In this document: one piece after another, positions 56,519 through 64,000 of the stretch
Layout: every line of letters starts with the position of its first letter
How positions within the stretch are numbered: position 1 is the first letter of the stretch
Assembly: GCA_021713295.1 (NCBI GenBank)
Contig: JAKJJU010000001.1
Coordinates: 124,001 to 188,000 of the forward strand
Direction of reading: 5' to 3'
Length of the DNA stretch: 64,000 nt
Source of the DNA: Thiotrichales bacterium 19S3-11
GTDB lineage: Bacteria; Pseudomonadota; Gammaproteobacteria; Francisellales; Francisellaceae
Made by a program: the position numbers and the translations under genes
Notes under the pieces: model-generated
Databases searched by the model: none
What the model was told of the DNA's origin: nothing
Seen by the model: only the letters and a program-made list of their open reading frames with translations

Positions 56519-57618
56519 TTTAACTCCTTATTATTTTCACTGTCAGTATTGAACCCTTGTTCATATAAGTGAAGTTGAGCCAATGTTAACTTAAATAAAT
56601 TTTCACCGCAAGCGTAGGCGATATACCAGTTAATAATGAAATCTAATGTTTGCTCAAGTCGCCATCTTGGCTGCCAGTTTAAATATGCTCTTGCTTTTGA
56701 ACTGTCTAGTTTTAAATAACTTGCTTCATGAGGATTAATCTTTTCATCTAACTGCCATTGAGCTTTTGACATCCAATTATTAGCTAAATATTCAACAATA
56801 TATTCTACTGGTTTTACATCAGAATCATAGGGTCCAAAATTCCAACTAGAGGCATAATTGATAGGATCATACCATAATTTTTCAGCTAATAATAAATACC
56901 CAGATAATGGCTCAAGTACGTGCTGCCACGGTCTAATGGCTTTTGGGCTTCTTACGATCACTGCTTTGTGATCTATCAAAGACTTTATAATATCTGGAAT
57001 TAAACGGTCCTTTGCCCAGTCACCACCCCCAATAACATTCCCTGCCCTAGCAGTAGCGATTGCAGTTTTATGTTGTTGATCACCTTGAACATTAAAAAAA
57101 GAATTTCGATACGCTGACGTTACTAACTCTGAACAGGCCTTACTATTGCTATAAGGATCATAACCACCTAGTGGCTCATTCTCTCGATAGCTCCAGTGCC
57201 ACTCTTTATTCTCATAACACTTATCCGTAGTAACATTAACTACTACTTTAACAGATGGACATTGACGTACAGCTTCAAATAAATGTACCGTACCCATAAC
57301 ATTTGTCTCATAAGTCTCTAATGGATTCTGATATGAATGTCTAACTAAAGGTTGCGCAGCCATATGAATAATAATATCTGGAGCAACTGTATTTATGCGC
57401 TCTTTAAAAGATGCCAAATTACGAATATCACCTATACAATGATCTATATGTGATGGCATATCCAATAACTCAAACAATGAAGGAGTTGTATTAGGTGATA
57501 ATGCATAGCCATATACTTTAGCACCTATCTGAGTTAACCATAAAGATAACCAAACACCTTTAAAACCTGTATGACCAGTAACTAAAACTTTTTTATCCTG
57601 CCAAAATGCCTTATTCAT
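56512..57618 (-). CDS. rfbG: CDP-glucose 4,6-dehydratase
   Basis: The 368-residue extended SDR starts KKVLVTGHTGFKGVWLSLWL and carries NVTTDKCYEN, the YDPYSNSKA active-site pair and ARAGNVIGGGDWA, diagnostic for CDP-glucose 4,6-dehydratase. It makes CDP-4-keto-6-deoxyglucose from the product of RfbF. It is followed by the oxygenase gene with a 7-base overlap. Confidence 0.94.
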   Translation of the reverse strand: MNKAFWQDKKVLVTGHTGFKGVWLSLWLTQIGAKVYGYALSPNTTPSLFELLDMPSHIDHCIGDIRNLASFKERINTVAPDIIIHMAAQPLVRHSYQNPLETYETNVMGTVHLFEAVRQCPSVKVVVNVTTDKCYENKEWHWSYRENEPLGGYDPYSNSKACSELVTSAYRNSFFNVQGDQQHKTAIATARAGNVIGGGDWAKDRLIPDIIKSLIDHKAVIVRSPKAIRPWQHVLEPLSGYLLLAEKLWYDPINYASSWNFGPYDSDVKPVEYIVEYLANNWMSKAQWQLDEKINPHEASYLKLDSSKARAYLNWQPRWRLEQTLDFIINWYIAYACGENLFKLTLAQLHLYEQGFNTDSENNKELKC

Positions 57619-57677
57619 TGTCTATGGCCCATAATAAATTACTCCAACTACTAAACCCATTCATTTTTACTTTACCA

Positions 57678-59096
57678 TTAACTATATACTTCAAATACAT
57701 CACCTATCGGCTCTGCCATATAATCTGGCGCATTAATGCCATATAATTTCAATAGTGTCGGAGCAATTTGGATTGATTCAACTTCTTTTCTAGAATTATT
57801 AGCTTTTATCGCATCACCAACAGCCATAATAATCCCTTTTGGTTGATGATATCCTGTGCCAACATCCCTATGTATCATATTGATACCAAGCTCACTTGGG
57901 TCAACGCTACTGCCATTACTTAAATAAAATTTATTTTCTTTTATAACTTCCTGGCCTACAACAGCAAGGTTCAAGGATAAATTAAGTGATTTTCCAGAAA
58001 CTTTAAATGACATAATTGGTTGTTTGTCTTTATCCTGAATCATCTTAGCTAACTTAATAAATTCATTCATCTCCATTTGACTGTCAAATTCTAATGCAAA
58101 ATCAGGCTGCATTGCTAAATTTTGTTTAACCTGCTTCTTAAAGCCGATAAATTTTGTAAATTTGTCTAAATTATTTAGGCGAAACTCGCCATGATATTCA
58201 CCTCTATCAACTGCTTCTTGCCCCATACTAGATAATATAATTAAGGTATAATTATTTTTTTTAGCATACTTATATAAATAGCTAATCTGTTTATCAGCAA
58301 TATCCATCGCACGTATTATATTTTTGGATAAAAAGCTATCTCTTTTATCTATTAATTGATAATTAAAGTCTTCAGGAAAATAATACTTCCAATAACGATG
58401 CATAATCCCCGCTGCATGATTGGTAAAATAAGTACTAAATTGCGGTTTATTTTCTTTTAATAATTTTTTATAAAAATCAAATGAGATCGTTGCTTGATGC
58501 GTAGAACGCACCGTCTTATATAATGGATTTTTACGCTCACTTGCTAAATGCTTAGCTAATTTAAAACATGTTTTTAATGATAAACCCGTTTTTAATAACT
58601 TAACAACCTGTGGTAACAGATTAGCTTTTAGCTGCACAGTTTGTGCAACTGCCCCATCTCTTTTTGTTTGTGTTAAATTAAATGCTTGGAAATATGACAT
58701 ATAACTTGGATGTGTTTTTTCATCCTTAGCAAATGTATCTGGCACATAGAATGAATACGACTGGCAATTTTTAGGTACTGGCCAAGATTGAAGGCTACCA
58801 AATACTCCAACATCAATTTTATTTTCAGATAGGATTTCCCAAATAGGTGGATAACTACATGATTTATCTTCTTGATTGATAAAACGTAGGTTATGAACAA
58901 AATTATATACACCACGATGCACTGTTGGCCAAGTACTCCAAGGATGTAACTCACCTTCATCTTTTGTATAGCTTGTCAACTGTAATGACTCAGGCAGTAA
59001 TTTAGCTAATGTACTATTTGGTCGATCACGAACATATTTATCAATTACTTCCCAAGGAACTTCATTTAATTCATAGAGTATCGTTTTAGGCTTCAT
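57678..59096 (-). CDS. Alkaline-phosphatase-superfamily protein with atypical metal site
   Basis: This 472-residue protein resembles the type I phosphodiesterase / nucleotide pyrophosphatase group. The nucleophile loop STWPTVHRG (Thr58) is present, together with NHAAGIMHRYW near 235 and GYHQPKG near 430. The Asp-His of the usual SDHG motif reads SSMGQ (near 285), and the first metal Asp is replaced (YELNEVPW). At least one metal site is therefore unlikely to be standard. It has no signal peptide. It sits between the initiating transferase and rfbG genes, suggesting polysaccharide modification. Activity uncertain. Confidence 0.65.
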   Translation of the reverse strand: MKPKTILYELNEVPWEVIDKYVRDRPNSTLAKLLPESLQLTSYTKDEGELHPWSTWPTVHRGVYNFVHNLRFINQEDKSCSYPPIWEILSENKIDVGVFGSLQSWPVPKNCQSYSFYVPDTFAKDEKTHPSYMSYFQAFNLTQTKRDGAVAQTVQLKANLLPQVVKLLKTGLSLKTCFKLAKHLASERKNPLYKTVRSTHQATISFDFYKKLLKENKPQFSTYFTNHAAGIMHRYWKYYFPEDFNYQLIDKRDSFLSKNIIRAMDIADKQISYLYKYAKKNNYTLIILSSMGQEAVDRGEYHGEFRLNNLDKFTKFIGFKKQVKQNLAMQPDFALEFDSQMEMNEFIKLAKMIQDKDKQPIMSFKVSGKSLNLSLNLAVVGQEVIKENKFYLSNGSSVDPSELGINMIHRDVGTGYHQPKGIIMAVGDAIKANNSRKEVESIQIAPTLLKLYGINAPDYMAEPIGDVFEVYS

Positions 59097-59163
59097 AATT
59101 TTAACTCTTACTTGTCATTAAACACTTTTAATAATGTACTTACCAAATTCACTTACTACTTGC

Positions 59164-59193
59164 ATCCTAATTTACTTTACGTATAAATTGCAA
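59164..59193 (-). promoter_or_regulatory. Weak candidate promoter before the phosphodiesterase-like gene
   Basis: On the minus strand TTGCAA (59188-59193) and TAGGAT (59164-59169) are separated by 18 bp in the 116-base gap between the sugar transferase and the next gene. The match is modest. Confidence 0.25.
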
Positions 59194-59212
59194 GCTCATT
59201 TAAAAACAAATA

Positions 59213-60424
59213 CTATTTTGCTCCAAACCCGGTAACAATCGTGTAAATCGTTTTTAATACAATACGTAAATCCATAATTAATGAGTAATGCTTAACATAA
59301 TAAAGATCATATTGTAACTTCCGATAATTACCATCAGCACCAATTGCATGGCCTTGGGTTACTTGCGCCCAACCTGTTATCCCTGGCTTTATAATATGAC
59401 GTAATCGATACAATGGAATTTCATCTTCAAATTTCTTTGCTGTCTCTATCCATTCTGGCCTCGGCCCTATTAAACTCATATCACCTTTGAGTATATTGAT
59501 AAACTGTGGTAACTCATCGATACGAAATTTTCTCATAAAATGCCCAAATAGCGTAATTCGTATATCTTCACTAGTAGTTTCACCATTAAGCTCAGCATTT
59601 TTGATCATTGACCGAAATTTATAGACTTTAAATGGTTTGTTATTCAAGCCGACACGATATTGTGTATATAAAACAGGCCTTCCCATTGTCACAACAATAA
59701 TAACCGCAATAATAGCAAAAATTAACAATAAAATAGGTAATAGCATAAGTGCTAGCAAAAATTCTATCGTCCCCTTAAAAAAGCGATACCACAGAGGAAT
59801 ACTAAAGCCAGCATACATCCAATTTTCATTCAGCTGATCTAGTGACAAACGTTGTTCAATTAACTCTTCATAAGTACCAACAGTTAATACGGGTATGTCA
59901 TGTTGGTTGGCGTGCAAAATTAATTGTTCCCAATCATCTTTATAGTTATATTTTTTGTTAATAATGATTGCTTGTGCTTCTTTTAAATTATGCTCAGAAA
60001 CCTTACTTTTAACAATCAGCTTTACTTTATAACTTAATGGCACTTCATTTAATATATCAGGATGAATAATTACCTTATATGGATGGCCAAACGCATAAAT
60101 AATTGCAAACCTTGCAAGACAGACAATAAAAAACCAATTAATAATACTAAAAACACCTACAAGAAATACATGACTGCCTCTATTCAAAGCGATAGTGACC
60201 AAACAAATAATCGTCACAAACAGAACAAAAACCATGATCACATGCGTATAATACTCAAGCAGCATCGTCGAGCGTTGATAGCGAAATAACCAGCTAAAAC
60301 AAAAAATAACAATAAGAAATACTCTACTTTCTTGACTTAATGCCCAATGCGTCTGATATACAAGCATAAAACCAATAAAAATAATCAATTCTAAGATAAA
60401 AATTAAAACAGAAGACTTATTCAT
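59213..60424 (-). CDS. Undecaprenyl-phosphate sugar phosphotransferase (WbaP/WcaJ-like)
   Basis: This 403-residue polyprenyl phosphate glycosylphosphotransferase starts O-unit assembly. It has four N-terminal membrane helices (about residues 8-110), a cytoplasmic CoA-binding-like domain, a fifth hydrophobic segment near 215-245, and the C-terminal sugar transferase core with YRVGLNNKPFKVYKFRSM, DELPQFINILKGDMSLIGPRP and KPGITGWAQV, including the catalytic Asp-Glu pair. It lies at the nuo-side edge of the locus, 26 bases after nuoN. Confidence 0.93.
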   Translation of the reverse strand: MNKSSVLIFILELIIFIGFMLVYQTHWALSQESRVFLIVIFCFSWLFRYQRSTMLLEYYTHVIMVFVLFVTIICLVTIALNRGSHVFLVGVFSIINWFFIVCLARFAIIYAFGHPYKVIIHPDILNEVPLSYKVKLIVKSKVSEHNLKEAQAIIINKKYNYKDDWEQLILHANQHDIPVLTVGTYEELIEQRLSLDQLNENWMYAGFSIPLWYRFFKGTIEFLLALMLLPILLLIFAIIAVIIVVTMGRPVLYTQYRVGLNNKPFKVYKFRSMIKNAELNGETTSEDIRITLFGHFMRKFRIDELPQFINILKGDMSLIGPRPEWIETAKKFEDEIPLYRLRHIIKPGITGWAQVTQGHAIGADGNYRKLQYDLYYVKHYSLIMDLRIVLKTIYTIVTGFGAK

Positions 60425-60450
60425 CTATTACCTTAACGATACATATCCCA

Positions 60451-61905
60451 TTAATACTGATAAATCAGACGAATTAAATTCATCGTATAATAAGGCGCAA
60501 CACCAAAAAATAAAATAGCCACACAATTAATTGACACCGCAATTTGCGCATCCAATCGCACCGGAACAGTCTCGGTTATTATTGGCTTTTCAAAATAAAC
60601 TACGCGTATCACTCGCAGATAATAATAAGCACCAACAACGGACATAATCAATGCAAAACAGGCTAAATAAAACGCGCCCGCTTGCTCTAGTGTATTAATC
60701 ACCAATAACTTAATCGTAAAACCTGCTAATGGTGGAATACCCGCTAACGATAAAAATAAAATTAACATTAAAAATGCAAGCCAAGAATTTCTTTGGTTAA
60801 GACCTGCAAAATCACTGATATTTTCAGCTTCAAAACCACTTTTAGATAAAATCATGATGATACCAAACACGGCAACAGCATTAATCACATAAACAATCAT
60901 ATAATACAGTGCTGAACCTAAGCTCATACTACCATCTGTATCTACAGATAACGCTAAAAACACAAAGCCAACGTGTGCAATTGTTGAATAGCCTATCATA
61001 CGCTTTAAATTCTTTTGTACCAGCGCTGCGGTATTACCAACAATGATTGATAGGATACCTAATACCATTAAAATTTCTGACCAATATTGGCTAAAGCTGC
61101 GCATTAGATCATGCATTAAAATAATAAGCATCGCATAACCTGCAACTTTTGGTACGGATGCAAGATAAGCAGTAACCGCATTTGGAGAGCCATCATAGAC
61201 ATCCGGCAACCACATATGAAATGGTGCTGCACCTAATTTAAATGCAAAAGCAAGAATAAAAAATACCATTGAAAATAACAAGATTAAATGATACTGACCA
61301 GAAGCTTGCGCAATTTTAAAGGCAATTGTCTGAATATCCAGACTTCCTGTTAAACCATAAACAAATGACATACCATATAATAAAACTGCAGTGGCTAATG
61401 CGCCTGTAATAAAATATTTAATTGACGCTTCACCGCCTGGAGTATAACCTCGGCGCATACCAATCATTGCGTATAAAGGCAAAGATAATAATTCAAGTCC
61501 GATAAAAACAGTAATTAAATTTAATGCCTTAATTAAAACAACCGCACCTAAGGTTGATAGTAAGCTTAAAAGATAATATTCAAGCTTCATCATATCGTGA
61601 TCTTCTAGGTATTTTCTTGAATAAATAAATACTAAGAAATTACAGATATAAACGACCATCGACAATAACAACGTTAAGGATGTAACATTTAATTGCCCAT
61701 TTAAAAATGTACCACTGAAATCATCTTTAATAAATATCCAACTAATAATGAAAGTGGCAATTAACGTTAACTGCGATAAACCATAAGCAATATGCTTACA
61801 AAATCTAGCCAAAAATATATCGGCGATTAGTATAACTAGTATCATCCCAGCTAAGACAAGCTCTGGTAATAATGCAATCCAGGTTTGTAGTGAATCTAAG
61901 CCCAT
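60451..61905 (-). CDS. nuoN: NADH-quinone oxidoreductase subunit N
   Basis: The 484-residue membrane subunit of complex I has about fourteen helices and typical segments such as YFITGALATAVLLYG, FKLGAAPFHMWLPDVYDG (with the proton-channel Lys) and RMIGYSTIAHVGF. The ATG at 61905 has AGGA 8 bases upstream; an in-frame GTG at 61908 is rejected. Last gene of the nuo operon, before the polysaccharide locus. Confidence 0.96.
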   Translation of the reverse strand: MGLDSLQTWIALLPELVLAGMILVILIADIFLARFCKHIAYGLSQLTLIATFIISWIFIKDDFSGTFLNGQLNVTSLTLLLSMVVYICNFLVFIYSRKYLEDHDMMKLEYYLLSLLSTLGAVVLIKALNLITVFIGLELLSLPLYAMIGMRRGYTPGGEASIKYFITGALATAVLLYGMSFVYGLTGSLDIQTIAFKIAQASGQYHLILLFSMVFFILAFAFKLGAAPFHMWLPDVYDGSPNAVTAYLASVPKVAGYAMLIILMHDLMRSFSQYWSEILMVLGILSIIVGNTAALVQKNLKRMIGYSTIAHVGFVFLALSVDTDGSMSLGSALYYMIVYVINAVAVFGIIMILSKSGFEAENISDFAGLNQRNSWLAFLMLILFLSLAGIPPLAGFTIKLLVINTLEQAGAFYLACFALIMSVVGAYYYLRVIRVVYFEKPIITETVPVRLDAQIAVSINCVAILFFGVAPYYTMNLIRLIYQY

Positions 61906-61917
61906 CACAACGATCCT

Positions 61918-63477
61918 TTAATGTATGTTTAAATATTGAATAAATCCGTTTGATGCTGCCTGTGATAAATGCAGAATCGGCTCCGGATATACGCCAAACC
62001 AAATAGTTGGTATTGCTAATAAAATAAAAACAAGAACTTCAACACCACTAATATCTTTTAATGCCGCAATTTTAGGATTTTTAACTTTACCAAAAATAAC
62101 GCGTTTATACATCCACAGTGTATAAGCTGGTGCTAAAATTAAGGTGAGCCCCGCTAATAGTGCTAACCACGGTGAAGCTTTAAACACACCTAGAATAACT
62201 AAGAATTCACCAACGAAACCACTGGTACCAGGAAGACCGACATTTGCCATACAGAAAAGCATAAAAAAGGCGGCAAAAATAGGCATTGAAAAAGCAACGC
62301 CCTGATAATCATCAATCATGCGTGTTTTCATTCTTGCTGATAGGAAACTAACACCTATGAATAAACCACCAGAAGAGAATGCATGTGCAATCATCTGAAA
62401 GACAGCCCCTTGCACGCCCAATAAGGCTGAATCGGTATGTCCTGTTTTAGCAAAAATTAAAAACACTGAAAAAATACCTAAGGTAACAATCCCCATATGT
62501 GAAATTGATGAATAGGCAATTAAGCGCTTGGAATCTTTTTGAGCAATCGAGGCGATACCAACATAAACGATCGCAATTAGGGATAATACAATTAGGAATT
62601 CATCAATACTCATATGTATTTCAGGAAACATTGGCAGTGAAAAACGGATAAAACCATAAGCACCCATTTTTAACATTAAAGCCGCTAAAACAACAGAACC
62701 TCCAGCAGGCGCTTCTGTATGAGCATCTGGCAACCAAGTATGAACTGGCCACATTGGCACCTTAACAGCAAATGCAATCCAAAAGGCCAAAGTCAGCATC
62801 CATTGAACTTCAACGGGTAAATTTAGATTATAAAAATCTTGAATCATAAATGAATCGGTTCTTACATGAAGATACAAAATTGCAACTAACATAAAAACCG
62901 AACCAAAAAAAGCATAAAGGAAAAACTTCATCGCTGCATAAACACGATTTTGCCCTCCCCACATACCAATTGCTAATGTCATTGGGATTAATGAGGCTTC
63001 CCAAAAGACGTAAAATAGCAATGAATCCATAGCAGCAAATACGCCATTAGTAATACCGCAAGTCATTAAAAAAATTGCCATATGTTGCGCGACTTTTACA
63101 TTAATAGTTTTCCAAGCGCCTAAAATAATAACAACCGTTGTAAACGAAGTTAACATAATAAACAGTACGGAAATACCATCAACACCAAGCGCATACTTCG
63201 CATTTAATAATGGGATCCAGTCGATTGATTGCAAAAATTGCATCTTATTTGATTCAGCATTAAAGTTTAGATACAACAAAATACTAAATAAAAAAGTTGC
63301 CACTGCAAAAGCAAGTGAAACCCAACGTGCTGTGACTGCTTTTTTATCATTGTTAAATAGCATCATGACCAAAAAAGCGCCGATAATTGGTAACCAAATT
63401 AAAATATCCAATAGGGTACCAAACTCCGAACTCAGTTGAAAACTCAACCAGTTAAAGAAATCAGATAAGTAAAACAT
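61918..63477 (-). CDS. nuoM: NADH-quinone oxidoreductase subunit M
   Basis: A 519-residue antiporter-like complex I subunit with about fourteen helices, the channel segment FWEASLIPMTL (Glu), VKVPMWPVHTWLPDAHTEAP and RLIAYSSISHMG. It lies between nuoL (24 bases) and nuoN (12 bases). Confidence 0.97.
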   Translation of the reverse strand: MFYLSDFFNWLSFQLSSEFGTLLDILIWLPIIGAFLVMMLFNNDKKAVTARWVSLAFAVATFLFSILLYLNFNAESNKMQFLQSIDWIPLLNAKYALGVDGISVLFIMLTSFTTVVIILGAWKTINVKVAQHMAIFLMTCGITNGVFAAMDSLLFYVFWEASLIPMTLAIGMWGGQNRVYAAMKFFLYAFFGSVFMLVAILYLHVRTDSFMIQDFYNLNLPVEVQWMLTLAFWIAFAVKVPMWPVHTWLPDAHTEAPAGGSVVLAALMLKMGAYGFIRFSLPMFPEIHMSIDEFLIVLSLIAIVYVGIASIAQKDSKRLIAYSSISHMGIVTLGIFSVFLIFAKTGHTDSALLGVQGAVFQMIAHAFSSGGLFIGVSFLSARMKTRMIDDYQGVAFSMPIFAAFFMLFCMANVGLPGTSGFVGEFLVILGVFKASPWLALLAGLTLILAPAYTLWMYKRVIFGKVKNPKIAALKDISGVEVLVFILLAIPTIWFGVYPEPILHLSQAASNGFIQYLNIH

Positions 63478-63501
63478 GAACGATATTCCTCTTTCGCGCG
63501 C

Positions 63502-64000
63502 TTAATTTATAAAATACATCCAACTGAGAAGGGCAACTAATGCAATCATCATAACAAAGGTATATTGATATAGATAACCACTTTGTAAGCGTCTTATTTT
63601 TCCACCAGTAAAATAGAAAAAGCCAGAAGCACCATGGACAATACCTTTATCAATAATCATCACATCACCCACACGCCATAAAACCATACCTAAAAGCCAG
63701 GTGCCTCGGCCAAATAAATTATCAAAAATATCATCAACTAAATATTTCTTTAACATAAACCAGTAAAAAGGTCTAAACAAAGCAAAGCTTGTCACTTTCC
63801 TTGGAATAGATGGTATCAGCACATAACAAATATACGCTAAGACGACCGCTGAAATGGCCAACCAAAATGGTAACGTATAAATTGAATGCTTAAGAAAATC
63901 AAGTGGCGATTGGTTCGATGCTTCTCTAGCTAACTCTGCAACGACCGGATAATTTGTCATATCCAATGTATTACCAAAAAAGCTCTGTGGATGTAGCGCA
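63502..64000 (-). CDS. nuoL: NADH-quinone oxidoreductase subunit L, C-terminal part
   Basis: The frame remains open to the window edge at 64000, so this is the 3' end of nuoL (about 165 residues). The visible part has LHPQSFFG near the edge, helices near 46-70 and 140-155 of the visible residues, and the FRPFYWFMLKKYLVDDIFDNLF amphipathic helix typical of the NuoL C-terminus. The TTG at 63966 is internal and not the start. Confidence 0.9.
   Translation of the reverse strand, partial: ALHPQSFFGNTLDMTNYPVVAELAREASNQSPLDFLKHSIYTLPFWLAISAVVLAYICYVLIPSIPRKVTSFALFRPFYWFMLKKYLVDDIFDNLFGRGTWLLGMVLWRVGDVMIIDKGIVHGASGFFYFTGGKIRRLQSGYLYQYTFVMMIALVALLSWMYFIN

Noticed and set aside
59213-60424. RfaH ops or JUMPstart element before the polysaccharide locus
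   Set aside because: No GGCGGTAG-type motif was found upstream of the first minus-strand genes of the cluster.

Overview
The window comes from an AT-rich gammaproteobacterial chromosome. The conserved metY-rimP-nusA-infB-rbfA block, ftsK-lolA, pdxS-pdxT, a lexA-type repressor and the nuoLMN end of complex I all fit that group. Low GC, a short FtsK and an O-antigen locus with uronamide-type genes suggest a Francisella-like or Fastidiosibacter-like lineage. That placement is inference; no rRNA gene is present to test it.

Layout. Positions 1-2906 hold the 3' part of a large repeat protein with about 101-residue Ig-like units and a cysteine-rich tail. Positions 2947-3793 carry a UspA-like protein and a SemiSWEET. 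Positions 3849-11821 (minus strand) form one apparent catabolic operon: SDR, creatinase-fold M24 protein, FmdB-like protein, E1 alpha, E1 beta, lipoyl E2-like protein, aldehyde dehydrogenase and LacI-family repressor. It has a clear promoter and a perfect 14-bp LacI-type operator at its head. A separate coniferyl-type aldehyde dehydrogenase follows, then ftsK-lolA, pdxS-pdxT, an Hsp33, a CrtC/AttH-like secreted protein, a degenerate serine beta-lactamase-like protein, a LexA unit with a small second cistron, an orphan 325-residue protein and a lone ketosynthase. Next is the metY-rimP-nusA-infB-rbfA unit with its promoter and a terminator just after the tRNA.

Positions 30629-60424 are a complete Wzx/Wzy-type O-antigen (or capsule) locus. 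wzz points one way and all other genes point the other. It encodes an initiating sugar-phosphate transferase, flippase, polymerase, several glycosyltransferases, an O-acyltransferase and several sugar-activation routes. The routes are: GDP-mannose to GDP-4-keto-6-deoxymannose to probable GDP-L-colitose (manC, gmd, ColD-like, ColC-like); CDP-glucose to a CDP-dideoxyhexose-like sugar (rfbF, rfbG, RfbH-like PLP enzyme, RmlC-like epimerase, reductase); a UDP-HexNAc dehydrogenase plus AsnB-like amidotransferase that could give a hexuronamide; and a HAD / nucleotidyltransferase / kinase-nucleotidyltransferase set. The window ends in the nuo operon (nuoN, nuoM, partial nuoL).

The most unusual material is the LacI-controlled operon, in which three proteins have lost canonical metal or catalytic residues (M24, FmdB-like, E2); the paired colitose and CDP-dideoxyhexose routes in one locus, the second with a PLP enzyme lacking the Fe-S cysteines and an embedded 2OG-Fe(II) oxygenase; the degenerate beta-lactamase-like protein; and the repeat protein. 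No CRISPR array, intact insertion sequence, prophage or rRNA was seen.
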